DNA of 14,576 bases from Herminiimonas sp. GTDB taxonomy: Bacteria; Pseudomonadota; Gammaproteobacteria; Burkholderiales; Burkholderiaceae. The stretch lies in contig JACMQD010000290.1 in NCBI GenBank assembly GCA_014377155.1, positions 1 through 14,576 on the forward strand, read 5' to 3'. A program made the translations under genes and the position numbers. Numbering within the stretch: the stretch's first letter is position 1; every line of letters starts with the position of its first letter. Below are positions 1 to 7,832 of this stretch, piece after piece. Below the pieces are notes generated by a model. The model had not been told where the DNA came from and ran no database searches. It saw nothing but the letters and a program-made list of their open reading frames with translations.

Positions 1-55
1 CCACAGCCGGACCCGGCCTGAATATACCCAGCCAGACCTGGCAAAAATACGCAGG

Positions 56-1618
56 TCAGCGCGCGGTCTTTTCTTCCAGCAGTTCGTCGCGACGCAGTGC
101 CCGGAGTTCACGCTCGCGGGCGTCGATGACTGACTGGTCATAGAACGATGCGTCACCTGCGCGACGGGCGATGATCAGCTGATCGAGCGCGCGTTGTGTG
201 CCGCCCTCACGTGCGTACGATTCGGCTAGCGCCATGTGCTGCAGCGCCTGCTTGCCTTGGGCGGCATAGGTCTTTGCCAGTAGTGCCTGTAATTCCGGCT
301 CCTGCCGGTACACCAGGATCTGGTCGCGCAAGTAAGCGATCGCCGCCTCGTGCCGGGATGTGGCGATCAAGGCCTCGGCATACTGGCGGGCGATGCCCCG
401 CGACAGCGGAAACCGGTTGCGGGCGATGTCGGCTTCCTGCAATGCCTCGACGGGCTGGCCACTGGCGATACTGACATCGATTTCCATGCTGGCGAGAATG
501 GTATTGCTGCCGCCCGTGGCCGCCAGGGCCGGGATCGAACGAGCGGCAGTGCGCGCCTCCTGCATCAGGGTACGGGCCTTGGCCGGGACACCCTGCCGCA
601 ATGCCACCAAAGCCAGTCCGTATTTTGCCGCCACGGTTTGGGCGGGTATTTTGTACTGCAACTGTGTGTCATACACCTTGCTGGCATCACGCCATCCCTG
701 CGGCGTGTCTTCATGCAGCACCCTTAACCGCGCGCGGATCAGATGGAAATCCAGGCTGTCGGCGCGCTGGGTATAACGTTGATCCCGGGTCCGTGCCTGA
801 ATGTCCGCGATGCGCTCGGTCGTCAACGGATGCGACTGCAGGAAAGCAAACGGATTTTCCGAATAGGTTCGGGTGGCGCTTTGCATTCTTCCGAAAAAGA
901 CCACCATGCCGGACGTATCGTATTTTGCCGCTTGCATCATCTGCAACCCGATGCGGTCGGCTTCCCGTTCCGCATCGCGGCTAAAGTTGAGTTGCCGCTG
1001 CACTGCCAGGCCCTGCCCGCCCATCATCATGGCCACCCCGGCGTCCGGGTTGGAGCGCATGGCCAGCGCACCGGCAATCGCGGTTGCGATCGGAATCAAG
1101 GCATCCTGCTTTTGCTTGCCCAGCATGCGTGCGATATGGCGTTGCGAAACATGACCGATTTCATGCGCCAGCACCGACGCCAGTTCGGATTCTGACTGTG
1201 CCGCCAGCATTAGGGCCGAATGCACGGCTATGAATCCGCCTGGCAACGCAAATGCATTCAGCATGGGATCGCGAACACAGAAAAACCCGTACTCGTACGC
1301 CGCCTCGCCACGCGCATCAGGCTGCGCGGCCAGCAAATTGTTGCCCATCTCGTTAAGATACTCGTTGAGGGGCGCGTCGCTGAGATAATCGCGATCTTGG
1401 CGGATATCGCGCATGATGGTTTCGCCGATCTTGCGTTCGGCCAATGGCGTCAGCTCCACGCGGTCAGCATTGCCCAGCGACGGCAGGCCTTGGGCTACAC
1501 TGGCACCGGGGTAAAATGCCAGCGACAGCGCACAGCTCACGGCGGCCGTAGCCAGTCGCCGACCAATCCCGGCAGAACTGCAGCGCGTGTCGAGTCGTAG
1601 GAAGAGGTTTGATTTCAC
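56..1618 (-). CDS. M48-family periplasmic metalloprotease with C-terminal TPR region (BepA/YfgC-like)
   Basis: A 520-residue protein that starts with a basic segment and a hydrophobic stretch ending near 'ASVAQG' (about residue 43), which reads as a signal peptide, so it should act in the periplasm. The zinc site is visible: HEIGH at residues 152-156 with the third ligand Glu in EREADRIG (about 219). A 'SHP' motif follows near residue 262, as in BepA. The C-terminal half is helical and Ala/Leu-rich like the TPR region of BepA. In the known family this protein degrades or helps fold outer-membrane proteins such as LptD and BamA. The start is GTG at 1618 with no clear Shine-Dalgarno sequence, but no later start would keep the signal peptide. 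It is divergent from moaC across 68 bp. Family assignment is firm; identity as BepA itself is inferred. Confidence 0.9.
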   Translation of the reverse strand: MKSNLFLRLDTRCSSAGIGRRLATAAVSCALSLAFYPGASVAQGLPSLGNADRVELTPLAERKIGETIMRDIRQDRDYLSDAPLNEYLNEMGNNLLAAQPDARGEAAYEYGFFCVRDPMLNAFALPGGFIAVHSALMLAAQSESELASVLAHEIGHVSQRHIARMLGKQKQDALIPIATAIAGALAMRSNPDAGVAMMMGGQGLAVQRQLNFSRDAEREADRIGLQMMQAAKYDTSGMVVFFGRMQSATRTYSENPFAFLQSHPLTTERIADIQARTRDQRYTQRADSLDFHLIRARLRVLHEDTPQGWRDASKVYDTQLQYKIPAQTVAAKYGLALVALRQGVPAKARTLMQEARTAARSIPALAATGGSNTILASMEIDVSIASGQPVEALQEADIARNRFPLSRGIARQYAEALIATSRHEAAIAYLRDQILVYRQEPELQALLAKTYAAQGKQALQHMALAESYAREGGTQRALDQLIIARRAGDASFYDQSVIDARERELRALRRDELLEEKTAR

Positions 1619-1686
1619 GATGCTATGATAACGGTATATCCCGATCGTTCACCATCAGCTTCCCTTATTGCAATACCTTGTTACCA

Positions 1687-2187
1687 ATGACAATCCAGCA
1701 TGATCCTGCGCCGTCGTCAGGCCTGACCCATTTCGACGCCGCCGGCGAGGCCCACATGGTCGACGTCGGGGCCAAACAGCAAACCCACCGCATTGCCGTC
1801 GCTGGCGGCAGCATCCGTATGCAACCGGCAACGCTGGCGATCGTGCAGTCCGGCACTGCGAAGAAAGGCGATGTGCTCGGGGTCGCCCGCATCGCCGCCA
1901 TCATGGGCGCGAAACGTACCAGCGACCTGATTCCGCTCTGCCATCCTCTGGCGCTGACTCGCGTGACGGTCGACTTCAGCATCGCCGCTGACGAAGCGCG
2001 CATCGACTGCACGGCCCAGGTTGAAACCTACGGCAAGACCGGGGTCGAGATGGAAGCGCTCACCGCAGTGCAGATTGGCTTGCTGACGATCTACGACATG
2101 TGCAAGGCGGTTGATCGGGGGATGGTGATGACGGATGTGCGCGTTATCGAAAAACATGGTGGCAAGTCGGGGGATTGGGTGGCTTGA
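1687..2187 (+). CDS. moaC: Cyclic pyranopterin monophosphate synthase MoaC
   Basis: A 166-residue protein that matches MoaC along its whole length. MoaC converts 3',8-cyclo-7,8-dihydro-GTP (made by MoaA) into cyclic pyranopterin monophosphate, an early step of molybdenum cofactor synthesis in the cytoplasm. Signature stretches are visible: [15 protein letters not shown] near the N-terminus, [13 protein letters not shown] in the middle, [17 protein letters not shown] sequence and [11 protein letters not shown], then HGGKSGDW at the end. The reading frame is open upstream to 1609, but the ATG at 1687 places [15 protein letters not shown] where other MoaC proteins have it, and the usual length is about 160 residues. 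No obvious ribosome-binding site precedes it. It converges on the phototrophy operon at its 3' side and looks like core-genome sequence next to the accessory cluster. Confidence 0.96.
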   Translation: MTIQHDPAPSSGLTHFDAAGEAHMVDVGAKQQTHRIAVAGGSIRMQPATLAIVQSGTAKKGDVLGVARIAAIMGAKRTSDLIPLCHPLALTRVTVDFSIAADEARIDCTAQVETYGKTGVEMEALTAVQIGLLTIYDMCKAVDRGMVMTDVRVIEKHGGKSGDWVA

Positions 2188-2274
2188 ATTTCAAGCCATT
2201 GATGAATAACAGGGCAGCCTCAATGATCAAGTGCAACACCGCCTACCGTAAGGCGATGCAACTTGCGACGCCTC

Positions 2275-2301
2275 GTCCGGCGCGACTTCGGACCGTTTTT
2301 T
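2275..2301 (+). terminator. Possible Rho-independent terminator after moaC
   Basis: GTCCG (2275-2279) and CGGAC (2289-2293) can form a 5-bp stem with a 9-nt loop, followed two bases later by six T residues (2296-2301). It lies about 90 bp after the moaC stop in the convergent moaC/blh gap. The stem is short, so the call is tentative. No matching T-run is seen for the opposite strand, so the end of the phototrophy operon is not marked by an obvious terminator. Confidence 0.4.
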
Positions 2302-2329
2302 GCTTGCCGCGGTTGACCGGCAGCGTCGC

Positions 2330-3238
2330 TTACCGCCCGGCCAGCCGCCAGCCGTGGTAACGAACCCGCTCCACCAGCAGCATGTGCGGCACCGTCAGCG
2401 CGGCGAGGCCGACGAAAACAATCTGCGTCAATCTTGCCTCAAGCGGCTGCCCTGCTGACGCAACGATCGCCACGCCACCTGCAATTGCACACGCCAGCGT
2501 CGGTAACATGGCGACCTGCAGCAGCAGTCTTGTTGGCGTCATCTCAGCTAGCGACGCGGTGCGAAAAAAATGGCGCGGGCTGTGCATGCCGCAAAAAAAC
2601 AGCGTGAAGGCAACGAGCGGTGTGGCGAAGATCGATAGCAGCACCACGCATAGAATTTCGCCAGCGGCGAGCCAGTCTTGGCGCGCGGCAGCGCCAATCA
2701 CCAGCAGCGTCCCAATCAACACCGGAATGGTTAGTGCTTGCAACAGCGCGACCGCGTCGGCTGCCGCGCCGGCACCGATCAGGTAGCCGAACAGTACGGT
2801 AATCTGCGCTGCATGCAACAGGGTCGGCAACACGATTACAGCACTACCGTACAGGGCGCGTGCAGCAGCCGACAACGCGATCACCGGATCGCCAGAAAAG
2901 TGGCCTGCCGAGGTCAGCAGGAAGGCTGCAAGAAAAAACCGCGGTGCCAGATACCACAGTGCGACCACCAGCGCTGCCAGCAGCAGATAGGCCGTAATGA
3001 ACATCAACCAATGCATGGCGGTATGCACGCGGTACAACCTCTCTGCAAATACGAGGTCGAGAGCGCCATGCGGAATACCAAGAAAAAAAATTGCCACCGT
3101 CGCGCCGAGCAGCAGCGTGGTCGGATTCAGGTCGGCCAGCCACGGCGTGGCCGCCAGACCCAGCACGGCCACCAGGCAAAAAACCTTACCCTGTGCACGC
3201 AGTAACGCATCGCCAGAGTTGAGCGGGGCTACCTTCAT
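2330..3238 (-). CDS. blh: Beta-carotene 15,15'-dioxygenase, Brp/Blh family (retinal synthesis)
   Basis: A 302-residue, strongly hydrophobic, multi-spanning membrane protein of the Brp/Blh family, which cleaves beta-carotene into two retinals for microbial rhodopsins. Conserved histidines expected to hold the iron are present: GIPHGALD (His about 57), AGHFSGDP (about 113), LLHA (about 142) and GMHSPRHFF (about 219 and 223). Its ATG at 3238 overlaps the crtY stop as ATGA, a typical translational-coupling arrangement; an in-frame ATG three codons upstream (3247) is possible but less likely. It is the last gene of the carotenoid run and makes the chromophore for the rhodopsin encoded about 4.5 kb upstream in the same transcription direction. 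Family assignment is firm; activity is inferred from context. Confidence 0.93.
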   Translation of the reverse strand: MKVAPLNSGDALLRAQGKVFCLVAVLGLAATPWLADLNPTTLLLGATVAIFFLGIPHGALDLVFAERLYRVHTAMHWLMFITAYLLLAALVVALWYLAPRFFLAAFLLTSAGHFSGDPVIALSAAARALYGSAVIVLPTLLHAAQITVLFGYLIGAGAAADAVALLQALTIPVLIGTLLVIGAAARQDWLAAGEILCVVLLSIFATPLVAFTLFFCGMHSPRHFFRTASLAEMTPTRLLLQVAMLPTLACAIAGGVAIVASAGQPLEARLTQIVFVGLAALTVPHMLLVERVRYHGWRLAGR

Positions 3239-4392
3239 GGCGCGCACAGGAGGTTACGACCGAGTTGACGGAGGAACGGCAATGCCGGTAAGGCCGCAAT
3301 CACACGCAGGTAGTCACCCAGTGCGGCCCCGTCGCTCATGAAGCGCGCCAGACTATCCGGCGCAGTGTGCTGAAACATCCCGACAAACAACGCCGGCCCT
3401 AGATCCGGACGGTGACGCAGCAAAGACAGAAACAGTTTATCCATGCCGCGCATGAGCATCCGGTCCGGCGCGTGCCCTACCGGCGGTGCGCCGTTTGCGA
3501 GCCCGGCTGCGCAGTGGCGAGCCCAGCGTTGAATACGTTGAAACGCATAACCCGTGCTGGCACGGGCAGCACCGTGCATCAGGCCGACGTGCAAATAATT
3601 GGCTTGCTTCTTTGTTTTTTCGGGAATCAGACCCATCGGCAGGATGCCATGCTCCGAGCGCTCTACCTTGAACGGATGCGATCCGACCCGTGCGCGAATT
3701 TGCCGCTGCAATGGCAACGCCAGTTCTGCCGGCGTGACGGCTGCGGCAGAAAATACTGTGAGCTCGATCAAGGCCCGTGTTGCCGACATCGGTAACACGT
3801 ATGTAAACACAATGCGTTGCGAGCCGTCATCAATGAAATCCATCAGCGTGGCTGTCGCGGGATCGAATATTGGCGCCACACAGGTCACTTCGCTGCCATG
3901 AAACGACTGCCACAACAGCGGCGAACGATCCTGGGCAGGCGGCGCAGCGCCAGGACGGGTATCGATCACCTGGCGCGCCCGTCGGGGCCCGGCCGCAGTC
4001 TCGATCTGCCACAAGCCGTTGATACGAAGCGGCTCCGACACGATGTGCACGCCTGTTTCCAGCCTGATTTGCGGTGCCCGCGCGATGGCCTGCAGCGCCT
4101 CGTCGTAAAAGCGGCTAGCGCTGATCATCTGATACGGATGCCTGCTGCAGTCGACCGTTACCGCTTGGCCGCGCGCACGCAGGGTGACTGCGCGCCACTG
4201 GCGTTCAACCAGATCGGTACCAGGATTGGCAGCGTCACCCCAGAAGCACCAAGTGCGATCGTTGCCGTATGCGACGCGCTGTTCGATGATGCCGACCGAG
4301 GGACTGCACCCGCCCAATGCAGCCAGTTCGCGCGCCAGGCTCAGTCCGGCGCAGCCACCACCCAGGATGAGCAGATCGACGTCAGCCGACAT
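3235..4392 (-). CDS. crtY: Lycopene beta-cyclase CrtY
   Basis: A 385-residue flavoprotein that cyclises both ends of lycopene to give beta-carotene. The N-terminal dinucleotide-binding motif LLILGGGCAGLSLA (about residues 7-20) is followed by RTWCFWGD, and the C-terminal half has the CrtY-type stretches ILPMGLIP, GAARASTGYAFQRIQ and FLSLLRHRPD. ATG at 4392 was chosen because it leaves the usual short lead into the nucleotide-binding motif; the frame continues to a TTG at 4410. It overlaps the end of crtB by 11 bp and its TGA overlaps the blh start. The product beta-carotene is the direct substrate of Blh. No hydroxylase (crtZ) or ketolase (crtW) accompanies it, which fits a pathway devoted to retinal. 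Confidence 0.94.
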   Translation of the reverse strand: MSADVDLLILGGGCAGLSLARELAALGGCSPSVGIIEQRVAYGNDRTWCFWGDAANPGTDLVERQWRAVTLRARGQAVTVDCSRHPYQMISASRFYDEALQAIARAPQIRLETGVHIVSEPLRINGLWQIETAAGPRRARQVIDTRPGAAPPAQDRSPLLWQSFHGSEVTCVAPIFDPATATLMDFIDDGSQRIVFTYVLPMSATRALIELTVFSAAAVTPAELALPLQRQIRARVGSHPFKVERSEHGILPMGLIPEKTKKQANYLHVGLMHGAARASTGYAFQRIQRWARHCAAGLANGAPPVGHAPDRMLMRGMDKLFLSLLRHRPDLGPALFVGMFQHTAPDSLARFMSDGAALGDYLRVIAALPALPFLRQLGRNLLCAP

Positions 4393-5311
4393 GCTCTGGC
4401 GCGCTGCCAAATACCGTCAACGGTAAACCCGCCAGGGGCGCGTGCAGCAGCGCATCATGACGGATGTCGCTGCCCGTCGCGCTGCGCCCCACGGCGAGCT
4501 CGCTGAGCGCCTGCAACGTCAGGCCCATTTTGCCGACGGTGGACACCGTGATCCGGCGGCTCCAGTAATCATGGTTGTGGTGTGCGAGGCGGCGGCCGAT
4601 TGCGCGATACAAGCGGGCCGCAACCAGTATCCCGGCACGGGCGCCGCTCGGCAAATAGTGCAGGCCTTGTTCACCGCTGCAGTAGTAGCGTTCGGCCGTG
4701 GCCAGCAAGACTTCCACACCCATTGTTACCACCGGACGCAGCGTCGGGCCCGGCGACAGCAATGCGGCGGGCTCACAAGGACCAACCAGCGTGGCCGGCA
4801 GGTAACGGCGCCCCAGTGCGGCATCGTCGGCGACGTCACGGCAGATATTGGTCAGTTGCATTCCAATTCCCAGATCGATCGCGTGGCGCAATGCTGCATC
4901 ATCCCGTACGTCCAGTACGCGACACATCATAATGCCGACGGTGCCGGCGACACGGTAGCAATAACGTAGCAAACTGGCTTCATCGACGAAGCGTACCTCA
5001 CCCAGATCGGACCGCACACCGTGTATCAGCTCCAGCATGATCGCCGGCTCGATGGCGCACTCACGCATCAAATCGAGCACATCAGCGACTAACGCGTTGG
5101 TGCCCTGTTGCCCGGCGATGTCGGTGCCGAGTGCATCCAGCGCTTGCAAAGCCAGCTCCGGCGACGGCGCCTCGTCAGCCAGGTCATCGACATAGCGGCA
5201 GAAGCGATACAAGCGGGTCGCGCGCGCCGCGTGGCGGCTACCGAGCAAATGCCGGGCCCAGTAAAAACTGCGGCCACGAGTGGCCAGTACCGTATCGGCA
5301 TCGTCGCTCAT
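4382..5311 (-). CDS. crtB: 15-cis-phytoene synthase CrtB
   Basis: A 309-residue squalene/phytoene synthase-family enzyme that joins two geranylgeranyl diphosphates head to head into phytoene. Both metal-binding Asp motifs are visible: YVDDLADEA (Asp 42, 43 and 46) and NICRDVADDAALGRRYLP (Asp 159 and 163). The motif RSFYWA near the N-terminus is also family-typical. ATG at 5311 is preceded by GGAAGG at a good distance and gives the usual N-terminus; an ATG at 5347 that overlaps the crtI stop as ATGA would add 12 residues and cannot be excluded. It sits between crtI and crtY, overlapping crtY by 11 bp. Assignment to phytoene rather than squalene synthesis rests on the neighbours. Confidence 0.94.
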   Translation of the reverse strand: MSDDADTVLATRGRSFYWARHLLGSRHAARATRLYRFCRYVDDLADEAPSPELALQALDALGTDIAGQQGTNALVADVLDLMRECAIEPAIMLELIHGVRSDLGEVRFVDEASLLRYCYRVAGTVGIMMCRVLDVRDDAALRHAIDLGIGMQLTNICRDVADDAALGRRYLPATLVGPCEPAALLSPGPTLRPVVTMGVEVLLATAERYYCSGEQGLHYLPSGARAGILVAARLYRAIGRRLAHHNHDYWSRRITVSTVGKMGLTLQALSELAVGRSATGSDIRHDALLHAPLAGLPLTVFGSAPEHVG

Positions 5312-5343
5312 GGCAACCTTCCCGCTGCCACGTGCCTGGCCGA

Positions 5344-6834
5344 TCATGCCTTGGCCTGCGGAATCATCGAATCGATAACTTTCGCGGAACACAGCACGCC
5401 CGGTACGCCTGCACCGGGATGGGTGCCAGCACCAACCAGAAACAGGTTGTCGATGCCTTCGGCTCGATTATGAAAGCGGAACCATGCCGACTGGCGAAAC
5501 AACGGTGCAATCGAGAACCCGGCACCATGCGCACTGCAATAATCCTGCTTGAAGTTTTCTGGCGTCATGTAAAAATCGGCCGTGATCGTCGCCGGCAGGT
5601 CCGGCAGAATGGTCGCGCCCAGCGCCGCAACGATACGATCCCGCAGCAGCGGCCCCTGTTTGTCCCAATCGATTTTACCCTGCAGGTTCGGTACCGGACA
5701 CAGCACATAAAAACTGTCGCAGCCAGGCGGCGCGAAACTCGGATCTGTTGCCGTCGGACGATGCAGATATAACGAAAAATCGTCGGCCAGAATGCGCCGG
5801 TCGAAAATGTCCCGCAACAGTTCGCGATATCGCTCGCCCATCCAGATGGTGTGATGCGCGACGTCCGGGTAAGTCCGCGTGGTACCAAAATACAGGACAA
5901 ACAATCCCATCGAAAAATGCGCACTGGCCAATTTCAGGCGCGTGGTCGCAGGCTGCTTTTTGGCCGGAATCATCTCGCCGTAGAGATGGGCCGGATCGGC
6001 ATTCGAAACCACAAGGTCTGCGCTGATAGTGCGGCCATCAGCCAGCCGCACACCAGTGGCGCGGCGGCCATCGAGCATCAGCGAGGTGATGCTGGTATCG
6101 AGCATCACCTCGATCCCCTGACGCGCCATCAAGGCGCCGAGCGCCTCGGTAATTGCCCCGGTGCCGCCCATAGCGAAGTGCACCCCGTAGGCCCGCTCGA
6201 GAAAATGAATCAATCCATAGATACTGGTAGTGTCGAATGGGTTGCCACCAACCAGCAATGGCTGAATCGAAAATGCCTGGCGCAGTTTTGGATGCGACAG
6301 ATAGTGCGACACCAAACCCCAGACGGTTTTGTAGCTGCGCAGACCGATCAGTCGGGGTATCTGCCGCAGCATCGTCAGGAAGCGATCAAATGGCACCGCC
6401 GACAACTCAGTAAAACCAACATCGAAGATACGCCGGGAATGCGCCAGCAGCGCGAGGTAGCCATCACAATCACGTGGCTCGATGCGGGCAATTTCGGCCA
6501 AAGTTTCTTCCAGCGTACCGCCGTAGTCGAAGCTATCACCGTCGGCAAAGCGAAACCGGTACCAGGGCTTCATTGGCACCAGCGTGATGTGATCGGCGAG
6601 GCGCTCGCCAAATAACGCATACAATTCCTCGAACAAAAACGGTGCAGTGATGACGGTCGGCCCGGCATCGTGCCGAAAACCGTCCCGCTCAAATACCTGA
6701 GCCCGTCCGCCTACGGCGCTGCAACGGTCGATCACGGTGACCCGATAGTGTTTGGCCCGCAGGCGCAAGGCAGCCGCAATACCACCGAAACCGGCGCCAA
6801 TGACGACCGCATGTGGCCGGACGACGGTACTCAC
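5344..6834 (-). CDS. crtI: Phytoene desaturase CrtI
   Basis: A 496-residue FAD-dependent desaturase that converts phytoene to lycopene. The dinucleotide-binding motif VVIGAGFGGIAAALRLR lies at about residues 10-26, then GGRAQVFERDGFRHDAGPT, and the C-terminal bacterial desaturase signature FLVGAGTHPGAGVPGVL. The start is GTG at 6834, which overlaps the crtE stop as GTGA and places the FAD motif at the normal distance; an upstream ATG at 6948 would add 38 basic residues encoded inside crtE and is rejected. Its own TGA overlaps a possible crtB start. The number of desaturation steps (four, to lycopene) is inferred from the presence of crtY next door. Confidence 0.95.
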   Translation of the reverse strand: MSTVVRPHAVVIGAGFGGIAAALRLRAKHYRVTVIDRCSAVGGRAQVFERDGFRHDAGPTVITAPFLFEELYALFGERLADHITLVPMKPWYRFRFADGDSFDYGGTLEETLAEIARIEPRDCDGYLALLAHSRRIFDVGFTELSAVPFDRFLTMLRQIPRLIGLRSYKTVWGLVSHYLSHPKLRQAFSIQPLLVGGNPFDTTSIYGLIHFLERAYGVHFAMGGTGAITEALGALMARQGIEVMLDTSITSLMLDGRRATGVRLADGRTISADLVVSNADPAHLYGEMIPAKKQPATTRLKLASAHFSMGLFVLYFGTTRTYPDVAHHTIWMGERYRELLRDIFDRRILADDFSLYLHRPTATDPSFAPPGCDSFYVLCPVPNLQGKIDWDKQGPLLRDRIVAALGATILPDLPATITADFYMTPENFKQDYCSAHGAGFSIAPLFRQSAWFRFHNRAEGIDNLFLVGAGTHPGAGVPGVLCSAKVIDSMIPQAKA

Positions 6835-7748
6835 AAACGGCCATTCAATGCGACAGCGAGCTGCGCCAGCAAGCCTCCGCTCTGGTGCGGCAGCGTTGCG
6901 GCGCTGGCGGTGGCCACGGTCAAATGATGGTGTGCCAGCGCGACGCAACGTTGCCGGACCATGCGATCTCCCTCAGGCGCTGCGTCGCCACGCTGTATCA
7001 GTAAGGCGAGGTTCAATGTTTGCGCTCCATTATCGTTGCCGGCATCCTTGTCGAGATCATCCAGATCGTCGGCGATCTGGTACCCAATCGCAAATGCTTC
7101 GGCGGCTTCACACGCCTTTTCGGTCCAATTCTCCTGCCCGGCTGCGATCAGTGCCAATTCGAGCGGCAAGCTAAGCAGCGCTCCTGATTTGCCCGCGACG
7201 ATTTGCAGATAGGTCGTGACGTCGGAGATTGGTTGGGTCCGGTGCGAGACATCTGCCGCCTGACCGCGAATGGCGGCCGCGGTGCGGGCATGCACCAGAG
7301 ACAGCATCTGCGGCAGGCAGGTCGACCGATCCATATCCGCCAGCGCCGCATAGGCAGACGACAAAAGCAAGTCACCGGTACAGATCGCGGTGGCTTCACC
7401 GTAGACTTTCCAGACGGCATCGGCACCGCGCCGTTGGACGTCGCGATCTTGCAAATCGTCGTGCACCAACGAAGCGTTGTGCAGTAGTTCACAGGCGCTG
7501 GCGATGGCAACTGCGTCACGCGCAGACAACTTCAGGTGCAATGCGGCGTGCAGCGCCAATCTAGCGCGAATGCGGCTACCACCTGCATGCAGGTGATAGG
7601 TTGCGGCACGTGCCGCAGTATTGAAAATGTCAGCGTCGGGAGCGGGCTTCTGCTGGATCAGATCCCGGCAACGCTGTTCCATAGAATGAAGGCAATCAAT
7701 CGTGTTCCACGAAGGCGCCGTTGATGCCATGACCAATCGAGCTGACAT
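6831..7748 (-). CDS. crtE: Polyprenyl diphosphate synthase, probably geranylgeranyl diphosphate synthase CrtE
   Basis: A 305-residue trans-prenyltransferase. The first Asp-rich motif is HDDLQDRD (Asp 97, 98, 101) and the second is YQIADDLDDLDKD (Asp 227, 228, 231); GQAADVSH also fits the family. The first motif lacks the two-residue insert of the Pantoea-type CrtE, and the residue five before it is Ala, a small side chain that would permit a product longer than C15. GGPP is therefore the likely product, supplying CrtB. ATG at 7748 is chosen over an upstream start at 7799 because GGAG sits 7 nt before it. It is separated from the rhodopsin by 84 bp containing a hairpin, and its stop overlaps the crtI GTG. 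Exact chain length cannot be told from sequence alone. Confidence 0.9.
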   Translation of the reverse strand: MSARLVMASTAPSWNTIDCLHSMEQRCRDLIQQKPAPDADIFNTAARAATYHLHAGGSRIRARLALHAALHLKLSARDAVAIASACELLHNASLVHDDLQDRDVQRRGADAVWKVYGEATAICTGDLLLSSAYAALADMDRSTCLPQMLSLVHARTAAAIRGQAADVSHRTQPISDVTTYLQIVAGKSGALLSLPLELALIAAGQENWTEKACEAAEAFAIGYQIADDLDDLDKDAGNDNGAQTLNLALLIQRGDAAPEGDRMVRQRCVALAHHHLTVATASAATLPHQSGGLLAQLAVALNGRL

Positions 7749-7759
7749 GGAGATACTCC
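7749..7759 (-). promoter_or_regulatory. Ribosome-binding site of crtE inside a small inverted repeat
   Basis: Immediately before the crtE ATG the minus strand reads GGAG-TAT-CTCC. GGAG (7759-7756) is the only good Shine-Dalgarno sequence, and it can pair with CTCC (7752-7749) across a 3-nt loop. The 4-bp stem is weak, but it would hide the site and could lower crtE initiation. The inverted repeat is seen directly; an effect on translation is inferred. Confidence 0.45.
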
Positions 7760-7782
7760 AGAGGGCAATACGGTCAAAGGAA

Positions 7783-7817
7783 CAGTGCCTCCGGAGCAAA
7801 GCGCACCGGCGGCACTG
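7783..7817 (-). promoter_or_regulatory. Intercistronic hairpin between rhodopsin and crtE
   Basis: CAGTGCC (7783-7789) and GGCACTG (7811-7817) form a 7-bp stem, extended after one mismatch by CCGG/CCGG (7791-7794 with 7806-7809), closing an 11-nt loop. It begins 15 nt after the rhodopsin stop on the minus strand. It is followed by TTCCTTT rather than a true T-run, so it looks more like an mRNA-stabilising or attenuating element than a full terminator. It could protect the 3' end of the rhodopsin message and reduce the downstream carotenoid genes. Confidence 0.6.
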
Positions 7818-7832
7818 ACGGACAGCGAAAAA

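Noticed and set aside
2175..2360. 61-codon open frame overlapping the end of moaC
   Set aside because: It overlaps moaC and the blh 3' end, spans the probable terminator and has no ribosome-binding site or recognisable family.
3817..4506. 229-codon open frame on the plus strand opposite crtY and crtB
   Set aside because: It is antisense to two firmly identified genes, and long antisense frames are expected in GC-rich coding DNA; the translation shows no domain.
6835..6948. ATG-initiated 38-residue N-terminal extension of CrtI
   Set aside because: It would lie wholly inside crtE, is Arg-rich, and pushes the FAD motif far from the N-terminus, unlike other CrtI proteins; the GTG overlapping the crtE stop fits better.
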